From: Calothrix anomala FACHB-343
GTDB lineage: Bacteria > Cyanobacteriota > Cyanobacteriia > Cyanobacteriales > Nostocaceae
Direction of reading: 5' to 3'
Assembly: GCF_014696435.1 (NCBI RefSeq)
Contig: NZ_JACJQG010000081.1
Location: 1-42,635, forward strand
DNA length: 42,635 nt
Each line of letters opens with the position of its first letter. The stretch's first letter is position 1. Made by a program: the position numbers and the translations under genes. Under the pieces are notes generated by a model. That model was not told the origin of the DNA and ran no database searches. It saw only the letters and a program-made list of their open reading frames with translations. Shown piece after piece: positions 7,038 through 15,500 of this stretch.

Positions 7038-9260
7038 ATGTGGACAAAGCTTAGACAGCAGCTTTGGCAATGGCGTAGCTTGTTGATTATCACTCCTAGC
7101 GTTGCGGGATTGGTGATTTTACTACGCTTTACTGGTATAATTCAGTTTTTAGAATGGGCGGCTTTCGATCAATATGTGCGTTTACGCCCCCAGGAACCAC
7201 CGGAAGATAGAATTGCGATCGTGGGGATTAATGAAGCAGATTTACACGAACTGATTGGACAGGATTATATTCCAGATAAATTTTTAGCTCAGTTATTGTT
7301 AAAATTACAAGCGAAAAAGCCTAGAGCTATTGGTCTTGATATTTATCGCGATTTACCTGTAGAACCAGGACATGCAGATTTAGTTAAAGTTTATCAAAAT
7401 ACTACCAATCTGATAGGCATTCACCAAATCATTGGCGCAGGAATTCCACCTTCCCCCATACTCCAAGCTAAGGGACAAATAGGTGCGAATGGTCTACTGA
7501 TTGATCCAGATGCTAAAGTTAGGCGAGGATTTTTATCAATTCGCGATCGCGAAGGTAAACAAATGTGGAGTTTTGCCATGCTTTTGGCTTTACATTATTT
7601 ACAGCCAGAAGGAATCAAACCTCCTGATATTAACGCGCCAATTTACCGCATCGGAAAAAGCACATTCCCGGCTTTTACAGGAAATGATGGGGGTTATGTG
7701 CGGGCGAATGACAGCAAATATCAAATTTTATTAAATTACCGGGGGCCGCAAAAGTACTTTCACTCGGTTTCCATGAAAGATGTTTTGCAAGATAATTTAC
7801 CACCAGATTGGGGACGCGATCGCATTATTTTAGTTGGTAACGTCGGTGAAATTTTTGAAGATTTCGTCTTTTCTCCTTTTAATAGCGGTTTTCCCTTGGG
7901 TATCGAACGCACAGCCAGAGTCGAAATCCATGCGAATCAAATTAGCCAAATTCTTAGCACTATCCTTAACCAGCGTCCCTTAATTAAAACTTGGTCAGAT
8001 CCATTAGAATGTTTGTGGATTTTGTTATGGTCAGGAGTTGGTGCTTGCTTAATTTGGCAATTACGCACCGACAGCATGAGCAAAATTTCCTTGCATCAAA
8101 TTATAGAGCCGTTTTTAGCAGCGATCGCTTTATTTGGCATCACGTTTCTGGCTTTTTTAACTGGTTGGTGGATACCAGTTATCCCCCCATTGTTAGCTTT
8201 AAGCGGAAGTGCGATCGCTATTACAGCTTACCTCGCCCACAGCGCTGGTATGATTCGCAAAACTTTTGGGCGTTACTTAACTGATGAAGTCGTCGCGAAT
8301 TTATTAGAACAGCCCGATGGGTTGAAGCTGGGAGGCGAACGGCGGAATATTACAATTTTAACATCCGACCTCCGAGGATTTACTGCCATATCCGAACGCT
8401 TACCCGCCGAAGAAGTAATCAAAATTATCAATCTTTACCTGGGATACATGGCTGATGTCATTACCCAGTACCAAGGAACCATTGATGAATTCATGGGGGA
8501 TGGTATCTTAGTGTTATTTGGCGCTCCCACCAGTAGAGAAGATGATGCCATAAGAGCGATCGCTTGTGCTGTATCTATGCAATTAGCAATGGAACCAGTG
8601 AATCAAACCATGCAAGAACTAGGATTACCACATTTAGAAATGGGAATTGGGATTAATACTGGTGAAGTTGTTGTAGGTAACATTGGCTCAGAAAAACGCA
8701 GTAAATACGGCATAGTTGGCGACCAAGTAAACCTAACTTATCGCATTGAATCTTATAGTATTGGTGGGCAAATTTTAATTTCTGAATCTACCTTAAAACA
8801 GGTAGAGTCATTAGTCAGAATTGCTGGACAAAAATCAGTCCAACCCAAAGGTGTGAAACAACCCATAACTATTTATGAAATAGGCGGAATTGCGGGGAAA
8901 TATAATCTTTATTTACATAAAGCAACAGAAATATATTTAACTTTATCTGCACCTTTATTTTTGCAATATACAGTTTTAGACGGCAAACATATTGATAGTA
9001 ATATTAGTACAGGTAAGTTAATAAAACTTTCTGATAAAGGAGCCGAAATTTACCTTGAGGAAAATTCTGTAATATTAGCACCATTGACTAATATTAAACT
9101 TAACTTACTCCTGCCTAATAGCGAACTATTCAGCGCTGATATGTATGCTAAAGTCTTAGCGCAAACCACAGCGAATAATTATTACATTCACTTTACAAAT
9201 CAGCCGCCAGAGGTTGAGCAACAATTGCAGAGAATTTACCAATCCCTGAAATCGCAATAA
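7038..9260 (+). CDS. CHASE2-domain class III nucleotide cyclase with PilZ-like C-terminus
   Basis: 740 aa, membrane. TM helix about 15-34, extracytoplasmic CHASE2 about 35-320 (VGINEADLHEL, RPRAIGLDIYRDLP-like core), a TM bundle about 327-405, cyclase about 430-610, then a C-terminal PilZ-like region about 625-735 (KLSDKGAEI). The cyclase has both metal Asp residues (D444 in SDLRGFT, D488 in FMGDG) and the transition-state N565 and R569 (QVNLTYRIES). The purine-specificity Lys of adenylate cyclases is Glu484, and the Asp/Thr position is Gly558. Glu is the guanylate-cyclase-type residue, so the product (cAMP or cGMP) is open. The PilZ-like part lacks the canonical RxxxR motif. The start ATG shares a short divergent promoter region with the exoprotein. 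Confidence 0.93.
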   Translation: MWTKLRQQLWQWRSLLIITPSVAGLVILLRFTGIIQFLEWAAFDQYVRLRPQEPPEDRIAIVGINEADLHELIGQDYIPDKFLAQLLLKLQAKKPRAIGLDIYRDLPVEPGHADLVKVYQNTTNLIGIHQIIGAGIPPSPILQAKGQIGANGLLIDPDAKVRRGFLSIRDREGKQMWSFAMLLALHYLQPEGIKPPDINAPIYRIGKSTFPAFTGNDGGYVRANDSKYQILLNYRGPQKYFHSVSMKDVLQDNLPPDWGRDRIILVGNVGEIFEDFVFSPFNSGFPLGIERTARVEIHANQISQILSTILNQRPLIKTWSDPLECLWILLWSGVGACLIWQLRTDSMSKISLHQIIEPFLAAIALFGITFLAFLTGWWIPVIPPLLALSGSAIAITAYLAHSAGMIRKTFGRYLTDEVVANLLEQPDGLKLGGERRNITILTSDLRGFTAISERLPAEEVIKIINLYLGYMADVITQYQGTIDEFMGDGILVLFGAPTSREDDAIRAIACAVSMQLAMEPVNQTMQELGLPHLEMGIGINTGEVVVGNIGSEKRSKYGIVGDQVNLTYRIESYSIGGQILISESTLKQVESLVRIAGQKSVQPKGVKQPITIYEIGGIAGKYNLYLHKATEIYLTLSAPLFLQYTVLDGKHIDSNISTGKLIKLSDKGAEIYLEENSVILAPLTNIKLNLLLPNSELFSADMYAKVLAQTTANNYYIHFTNQPPEVEQQLQRIYQSLKSQ

Positions 9261-9272
9261 ATATTCCTGTAG

Positions 9273-9293
9273 GGGTTTAGCACTGCTAAACCC
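9273..9293. terminator. Perfect 10-bp palindrome after the cyclase gene
   Basis: GGGTTTAGCA-C-TGCTAAACCC starts 12 bases past the cyclase stop codon. The hairpin could protect or terminate the transcript, though no T tract follows on the plus strand. It may equally be a dispersed palindromic repeat. Confidence 0.4.
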
Positions 9294-9345
9294 GCCATAG
9301 TGCGGATCTATTGACACAACAAAATCAAACCTAATTGAGAAAACA

Positions 9346-9876
9346 ATGGTAACTCTTGAAACAGAACGATTGCTGCTGCGCATGTTCCGCGAAGAAGACT
9401 TTGAAGATTATGCAGCGATATTTAGCGATCGCCAAGTAACCCGTTATCTTGGTGATGGTGAACCATTATCACGGGCTACAGCTTGGCGTAGCATGGCATT
9501 TATCGTCGGACATTGGCAACTGCGCGGCTATGGAATGTGGGCAGTTGAAGAACGTCACAGTGGGGTTTTAATTGGTAGAATCGGCTTTTTCAACCCTGAA
9601 GGCTGGCCGGGATTTGAAATTGGCTGGACGCTAAAGCCTGCTTATTGGGGAAAAGGTTACGCCACTGAAGGAGCAAAAGCCGCACTGAATTATGGTTTTA
9701 GCAACTTAGATAAAGACCATATTATCAGCCTGATTTACCCTGAGAACATCCGATCGATTAAAGTTGCGCAACGCTTAGGTGAAAAACTGGAAGACAAAAC
9801 CACACTTTTCGATAAAGAAGTTTTAATTTATGGCATCAGCAGAGAAACATGGCAAGCCAAAATAATTTCTAATTGA
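9346..9876 (+). CDS. GNAT-family N-acetyltransferase, RimJ/RimL-like
   Basis: 176 aa, cytosolic. The start LETERLLLRMFREEDFEDYA is the typical first strand and helix of the RimJ/RimL subfamily. The central E(I)GWTLKPAYWGKGYATEGA carries the acetyl-CoA pyrophosphate-binding loop (W-G-K-G-Y-A), and NIRSIKVAQRLG is motif B. Family members transfer acetyl groups to N-terminal amines of ribosomal proteins or to small molecules; the substrate here is unknown. GAGAA precedes the ATG. It is probably a stand-alone gene: palindromic repeats lie on both sides. Confidence 0.9.
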   Translation: MVTLETERLLLRMFREEDFEDYAAIFSDRQVTRYLGDGEPLSRATAWRSMAFIVGHWQLRGYGMWAVEERHSGVLIGRIGFFNPEGWPGFEIGWTLKPAYWGKGYATEGAKAALNYGFSNLDKDHIISLIYPENIRSIKVAQRLGEKLEDKTTLFDKEVLIYGISRETWQAKIISN

Positions 9877-9930
9877 TTAAATTCTGAATCAACACAGGTG
9901 TAATACCATTTCGATATGAAGATGCATATT

Positions 9931-9999
9931 ATTAGCCTGCGGAGGCAGGCTTTGTTTATTTAGCCCCACCCTTGAAGGGTGAGGGCGTTAATGTGCAAC
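9931..9999 (+). repeat. Dispersed double-hairpin repeat
   Basis: TTAGCCTGCGGAGGCAGGCT then GCCCCACCCTTGAAGGGTGAGGGCG form two adjacent hairpins. The same sequence with few changes lies inverted at 481-546. Further on, TGACGGA (10017-10023) and TCCGTCA (10044-10050) form another inverted repeat between the convergent genes ending at 9876 and 10072. Confidence 0.6.
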
Positions 10000-10071
10000 C
10001 TCACATAGAATTTGTATGACGGAATACTATATGTATGAATATATCCGTCACCTAGTGTAATTATTGTTTTT

Positions 10072-10926
10072 TTAATTCATCTCATTTGGGCAAAAATGAG
10101 ATTGTTCAAACTTCACTCCAGGATTAAGTTTTGCATGAAAATTAATTCCAGATTTACCTTTATTATTTACTGAATAAGCTGCAACTAAATTTGCCATTTT
10201 CCCATCTGTGAAATGCACTGTACTATTTGAGGAATCAAATACATAATTTCCACTGCCAAAATTATTAGAAGAATACCTACCTCTACCATCAAGCTGGATT
10301 TTACCCAAGGGGCTAGGGTTAGGCTGAGGAAGAACTATACCTCCCGGGCCAGTGAAAACAGTTAAATAATAGCAGCTGTAAGTTCCTGCTAGTGCTGGTT
10401 GAGTAATTTCTGAATTGGCTGTAACAGAACCATTATTTGTTAATTGTTGAATTATTCTCGTGACTTTTTGAAAATTTTTTTCATCACCTTGACTTTTAAA
10501 CAATCGAGATGCTGCTTTTAAATCTGCAATACCCCTTTGTTTATCTCCTTGTTTAATATAAGTGAGACCTCGACCAAAGTAAGCAGTAGATACATATTTA
10601 CTAGATAAATTTTTATCTATTACCTGGTTAAAATAACATAGCGCTCTAGCATAATCTTTATTTTCTAATCTTTGCCAACCATTTTTTATAAGAAATTCTT
10701 GTAATTCGTGAACATTAGAAGGACTAGGTTCTGCAATGTCTCTGCTTACTGCATATACATCTTCTAATGTTGAAGATTCTGATGCTTGTAGCGAACATTT
10801 CATTGATTCACCAAGATTATGAAAGACATCTTTAAAGGTACGTTGTCCGTAAGCCGGAATAGACGCAAAAGTTAAAGCAGTTAAGGTTATACAGCTTCCG
10901 AAAGTTTTCCAGATTAAACGCTTCAT
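10072..10926 (-). CDS. Secreted TPR protein with an unassigned C-terminal domain (copy A)
   Basis: 284 aa. Signal peptide MKRLIWKTFGSCITLTALTF then ASIPAYGQ. Central TPR-like helices (about 75-165: AYFGRGLTYIKQGDKQRGIA). A conserved C-terminal domain (about 175-284) begins GTYSCYYL, contains SPLGKIQLDGRGRYSSNNFG and FTDGKMANLVAAYS, and ends SHFCPNEMN. Two cysteines at its ends could pair. The paralogue downstream on the same strand (11453-12309) shares all parts, so this is a local duplication. I do not know the C-terminal domain's function. The location is periplasmic or extracellular. The protein is likely linked to the neighbouring TPR-CHAT protein only by proximity. Confidence 0.8.
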   Translation of the reverse strand: MKRLIWKTFGSCITLTALTFASIPAYGQRTFKDVFHNLGESMKCSLQASESSTLEDVYAVSRDIAEPSPSNVHELQEFLIKNGWQRLENKDYARALCYFNQVIDKNLSSKYVSTAYFGRGLTYIKQGDKQRGIADLKAASRLFKSQGDEKNFQKVTRIIQQLTNNGSVTANSEITQPALAGTYSCYYLTVFTGPGGIVLPQPNPSPLGKIQLDGRGRYSSNNFGSGNYVFDSSNSTVHFTDGKMANLVAAYSVNNKGKSGINFHAKLNPGVKFEQSHFCPNEMN

Positions 10927-10996
10927 ATTGTTAACTCTTTCTTATTTATCGATAAAGTCCATAGGTAGTATCAACTTCACACAAAACCTTTGTCCC

Positions 10997-11081
10997 GCAA
11001 GGAACTGAAGTTCCTTGCTCATAGCAAAAGTCATCTTTAGATGACTAGATATGTAGCAAAATCTTGAGTCTACTTTAGTAG
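10997..11081. repeat. Three-hairpin dispersed repeat, copy 1
   Basis: Three successive small palindromes: GCAAGGAACTGAAGTTCCTTGC (10997-11018), AGTCATCTTTAGATGACT (11029-11046) and CTACTTTAGTAG (11070-11081), joined by AAAATCTTGAGT. Copy 2 at 28821-28902 keeps both the hairpins and the linker. Confidence 0.65.
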
Positions 11082-11331
11082 GGGCGGGTTCACAGATCAT
11101 TGGTGTCAACTTAACGTGAAACCCTCATCCTAACTGGCTCCCATGCTCTGCGTGGGAGCGATGATCCTGAGGCTCCGCCTCAATTCATCAGCTTTCGAGG
11201 CGGAGCCTCGCAATACGCATTTCCAGCCGGAGGCTAGAAACGAGATAGAGAAAGGTTTTGAGCTTAAGTTGACACCAATGGTTCACAGATATGCTCCAAT
11301 AATTCACGACTATCTCGCTTAACCCGCCCCT
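11080..11331. repeat. Palindromic repeat (AGGGGCGGGTT...AACCCGCCCCT) interrupted by an insertion
   Basis: AGGGGCGGGTT (11080-11090) and its inverse AACCCGCCCCT (11321-11331) would be about 60 bp apart if the 183-bp element at 11098-11280 and one target copy were removed. A further hairpin, GCCTGAGAA-N4-TTCTCAGGC, lies at 11345-11366. The 11332-11452 remainder holds no gene. Confidence 0.55.
11098..11280. mobile_element. 183-bp MITE with 17-bp TIRs and 10-bp target duplication
   Basis: CATTGGTGTCAACTTAA (11098-11114) is matched exactly inverted by TTAAGTTGACACCAATG (11264-11280). The element is flanked by direct repeats GTTCACAGAT (11088-11097 and 11281-11290), a target-site duplication. The inside has hairpins such as GAGGCTCCGCCTC / GAGGCGGAGCCTC and no ORF. 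Removing it restores a shorter palindrome. A partial relative (GATGAGGGTTTCACGTTA...AGTTGACACCAATG) is at 33374-33535. Confidence 0.8.
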
Positions 11332-11452
11332 GCTTTGGCTATTAGCCTGAGAATTCATTCTCAGGCGGGTGACAAAGCTAAGAGAGAGGCTATTTTTAGA
11401 TTAAGTTGACACAGATGAACAATGTTGTGCCCTTACGATAATCTGTACTTTT

Positions 11453-12019
11453 TTAAGTATTAACTTTTGGGCAATAATGGGACTGGTCAAAATTAATTCC
11501 CGGATTAAGTTTTGGCTCAAACCTAATTTTCGGATTACCATTCTCATCTATAGAATAAGCCGCAACTGCATCTGCCATTTTTCCATCTGTGAAACGCACT
11601 ATTCCCTTGGAGGAATCAAAGATATAATTGCCAGTGCCAAAATTTTTAGAAGAATACCTACCTCTACCATCAAGCTGGATTTTTCCCAGTGGGCTAGGTG
11701 TAGAAAGAGGTAAGGTTCCAGGTCCCATTAATCGCATTAAGTAATGGCAACTGTAAGTTCCTGCTATTGATGATTGAGTACTTTGGGTATCGGCTGTAAC
11801 AGAAGTATTATTTGTTAATTGTTGAATTATACCAGTAACTTTTTGGAAATTTTTGGCATCACCTTGACTTTGAAAAAGTTCTGCTGATTTTCTTAAATCA
11901 GTAAGAGCTTCTTGTTTCTTTCCTTGGTTTTTGAGAGCTATTCCACTACCAAAATAAGCATAGGGAAGCAAGCGAAATTTATTTGGAGATTTATCCACCA
12001 TTAGTAGCATTTTTGCCAT
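11453..12019 (-). CDS. Secreted TPR protein copy B, C-terminal part (frameshifted)
   Basis: 188 codons in the -1 frame relative to 12001-12309. It holds the TPR segment (AYFGSGIALKNQGKKQEALT) and the same C-terminal domain as copy A (GTYSCHYL, SPLGKIQLDGRGRYSSKNFG, SHYCPKVNT). Alignment with copy A shows the two halves are one gene split at 12019-12025. On its own this half has only the internal ATG at 12019-12017 and no signal peptide or Shine-Dalgarno. Its codons are not degraded, so either the shift is recent, a sequencing error, or it is recoded. Confidence 0.7.
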   Translation of the reverse strand: MAKMLLMVDKSPNKFRLLPYAYFGSGIALKNQGKKQEALTDLRKSAELFQSQGDAKNFQKVTGIIQQLTNNTSVTADTQSTQSSIAGTYSCHYLMRLMGPGTLPLSTPSPLGKIQLDGRGRYSSKNFGTGNYIFDSSKGIVRFTDGKMADAVAAYSIDENGNPKIRFEPKLNPGINFDQSHYCPKVNT

Positions 12020-12309
12020 AAAAAATGTGATTCTGCTTCTTTATGTTTTTGATCTTTCAATGCTTGAGAACCCATTTTTAAAAGTTGTTCTGGAGTATAT
12101 AATCCTTGTTTTGGAGGTGGTAGCTTTTCTGCTACTTCTTGAATAGTTTCACTATTTTTTTCAATTACATTGCGGACAAATTCTTCTATTGAAGAACCAT
12201 CAGCATAAAGTTTTCCATCATTAGTTTGTGCATTCACAGGAATAGAAACAGTAGTCAGTGCAGTTAATGCTATACAAACACCGAAATATTTCTTGCTTGA
12301 ACGTTTCAT
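12001..12309 (-). CDS. Secreted TPR protein copy B, N-terminal part (frameshifted)
   Basis: 102 codons with signal peptide (KYFGVCIALTALTTVSIPVN then AQ) and the first TPR helices (YTPEQLLKMGSQALKDQKHK). A good Shine-Dalgarno (AAGGAG, 8 nt before ATG) supports the start. The frame runs through the T6 tract at 12025-12020 and stops five codons later (WQKCY, TAA 12003-12001), while the homologous continuation is in the -1 frame. If the frameshift is real and not bypassed, this would release a short secreted stub of about 75 residues. Confidence 0.65.
   Translation of the reverse strand: MKRSSKKYFGVCIALTALTTVSIPVNAQTNDGKLYADGSSIEEFVRNVIEKNSETIQEVAEKLPPPKQGLYTPEQLLKMGSQALKDQKHKEAESHFLWQKCY
12019..12025 (-). 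other. -1 slippery heptamer T TTT TTA at the split
   Basis: On the minus strand the zero frame reads TTT (12024-12022) TTA (12021-12019) preceded by T, which is the X XXY YYZ slippery type. A -1 slip here joins the N-terminal frame to the ATG-GCA-AAA frame that continues the homology with copy A. Loss of one T from a T7 run explains it equally well. Only a weak possible stem is seen downstream. Confidence 0.5.
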
Positions 12310-12485
12310 ATTTTTAACTCCTTGTGGTTTCTTGCTAGTTGCATGTATCTCCCTGTATGGGGAGAATATATAAAAAATTAAGGAAAAATTGACTGTGAAT
12401 TTAATGTGAGTTCGATTTACCTCTCACCAAACCATCTTTGACAGAGAAATTGGCTTCAATTTCCTGACTTTTATAGGTGGCTTTA

Positions 12486-12514
12486 TCACCTTCTCCCGAA
12501 GTGGGGAGAGGTGA
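12486..12514. repeat. Hairpin after the TPR-CHAT gene
   Basis: TCACCTTCTCCC and GGGGAGAGGTGA pair around GAAGT, 35 bases past the minus-strand stop at 12549. No T tract follows, so this is a dispersed palindrome or a transcript-stabilising structure rather than a canonical terminator. Confidence 0.45.
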
Positions 12515-12548
12515 TTTAGAAGCTAGTGAAGAAATGATTGTTTGAGAT

Positions 12549-15500
12549 TTACGTCGATTCTCCAATCAAAGTAAACGCCGCCCAATCTTTAGGGTCAGAA
12601 TATTTTTTCATCGTAATTAACATAGCTTGACGTAGTGCTTGAGCTTTATCAGGTGTCTGCTGCATTTGTCGATAAAACTCCGTCATTAATAACTTGGTAG
12701 ATTCATCAGGTACACTCCATAAAGACACAATTACACTAGGAACACCTGCTGCAATTAAAGAGCGAGAAAGCCCAATTACTCCATCACCTTTAATATCACC
12801 TTGTCCTGTTTGACAAGCACTCAATACTACTAGTTCGGCTTTTAATTTCATGTCAAAAATTTCACTAGCAGTCAACAGACCATTTATCTTTTCGTTTTTA
12901 GAGGCGGAAGACTTATCAGGAGCAAGAACTATAGCGCCCGGTATACCAAAGCCAAAATCATTAAGCAATCCATGAGTTGCCAAATGAATAAATCTGGCAT
13001 TTTCCATCTGTTGCTTGACTACAATTTTGGTAGCGTCTTTACCAGTTAAAGCTTTAGTTTTGAGCATCTGAGCTATTTCACTAGCTTCTTTTTCTGCATT
13101 CGGTAAATTTCCTAATTGTTGTTGAAATACATCAGGTATTGTGGGATTACCAACAACTAACGCCCCAGTTCCTGTGACTTGTTGGCGTTGTTTATGCGTA
13201 AGTTCTAATACCTGAATTGCTGGCGCAGTCAGAATAGTATGTTTTTCAATTAGGTATTTATTTTGCTCGTCTTTAAGTGCAGGGAAGGGAACTAAAAACA
13301 ATTCGTTTTGGGGAATGAAAATTACCTTTTCATTGGGATTTGTAGGTAAATATTGAGCAATGGGTTGAATTAACAGTTGATATAGCTTTTCGTTAACGTT
13401 ATATTCTGATTTAAAAAGGCCACGAGAATCATCTACTACTCCAATAGATAGACGACTGGTTGCAACTAAATTTTTTAAAGGAATATTGATTTCTTGAGAT
13501 GTAAATTCTATCTCACCAGTTGGTTTAACTACCCAAATATAAATTTTCTGCCCATCCCATGTTCGTTTTTGATCATCATTTTTGGGAAGTTTAGGAACTG
13601 TATATTCAACAATAGTTGCATTTTGTTTCTTGGCAATTCTTTGAATGTTTTGAAGTTTTATGGTGGGTGGGATTTCAGTTATTACAGGACTTAATTTGTC
13701 ATCCCCTTTACCTGATTGCCGACTGTATAGCAATTGAATAAAAGCTCTAGCTCTACCACCTTCAGCTACTTCTAATGCTTCTTCAGGTTTATTAGTGGCA
13801 ATTAAAACCTTCTGTAACAAATCATAAGCGTGAGTCTGATTATCAAAAATAGTGATTTGAGAATCGTCTGGTAAAACTTCTCGTATTGAATTAAAAACAC
13901 TGATTGCTCTATATAAAGCAGTAGTAGCTTCAGGTAGCTTTTTCGCAACAATGGCAGTGATACCACTTGCATAAAATACTAGTGATTCTAGCAATTGATC
14001 GTCACTTTGCTTGGCAAATTCTCCAGATTGGTTGTAATAATCAATTGCTTTATCATATTTTTCTTGTTGCTCATAAAATTGACCGACATAAAAATACACA
14101 TGAGGCTTAAATTGTAACCCTTCAAAAGTATCAGTAAGTTTTAGGGCTTTTTGAAAACTTTCCCAAGCACGCTCATTGTCTCCTAATTGCGCGTAAGCTG
14201 TACCAATTCTAGAAAGAGTGATTGCTTCTAAATTTGGGTTACCTTTTGTAGGGAATGTTTCTAATTCCTCCTGTGCTTCTTTTAACTCTTTTCTTACGTT
14301 CTCTAATTCTGCGGCAGATTTAGCAGATTTGTTATAGATAGTGGGTTGATATTTGAGAGATAAGTTTTTGACTGCGGGAGATGTTTTCGGACAATCCTCT
14401 TTTGCCTTATCAGGTTGATTAAGGTGTATATAAGTCAACTGAATCAGTCCACAAATGCCCGTAATTCCTGACTTGACAATTTTTTTGTCCGCCTCAAATA
14501 TCTGTTGTTCATAACTGTTTACTTTGATTTTATTAGCCAAATTATCAGCTTCTATTAATGTTGCTAATCCTTGTTTATAAAATGTTAATGCTTGCTGAAA
14601 ATTTTTAGCTTTCAGCATATATATATTGCCCATATTCATTAACATAAATCCTTTGGTTTTTCCTTGATTAAATCTTTTTAAAAGGGAATTATGAACTTCG
14701 GAATTCATAATTTTTAGGGCTTTTTCATAATTTGATATTGCCTGTTTTGTGTTATTCAAATTTCCATAGATACTGGCTAAATCTGAATAGGTTTCTCGAA
14801 GTTTTGACCGATAATGATTCCCTGTTTGGAAAATGAGCAAAGCTTGTTGAACGGTTTTTAAAGCAGTGGAATATTGACCCTGAGAATTGTATATTGATCC
14901 CAATGATAAGAATATGCTTCCTTGTTGAGTGCGATCGCCTATTTCTTTCGCAATAGTTAAAGCTTCTTGATAAACTTCCAGGGAATGATTTATCAATTCA
15001 TTACCATTTGGATCTTTCTTAAGAAGAAGAAATGTACCCAGTGTATTGTAAAGTCCAGCAAGAGCAGATAGAAGACTGCTTTCTTGTTTGCGAAGACGTA
15101 ATTTATCTTCAGAAGAACCGTTAGCTTTTCGTAAAGCAACCAAAGCTTTCTCTAAAAAATCAATTGCTTTTACTAAGCCATCCGTGTTTGCAGAAATTGC
15201 ACCTAAACTTCTCAATGCAAGTGCTTCTGTTTCATAGTTTTTGCTTTGTTGAGCCACTGCTAAAGCTTTTTTACTGTACTGCTTTGCCAGATCAGGATTT
15301 CCCAACTTTAAGTAAGCAAGTCCCCAATTGCTCAACACTCTTGATGTTAAATCAGTATCATTAATAGCTTCAGCAATGTCTAAAGCTTTTTGATAGTAAG
15401 TAATCGCTTTTTTGTGATCCTCAAAATCACTGTAAACATCACCAATTCTTCTGAGTGCTTTACCTTCTCCCTGACGGTTTTTAATTTGACGATAAATTCC

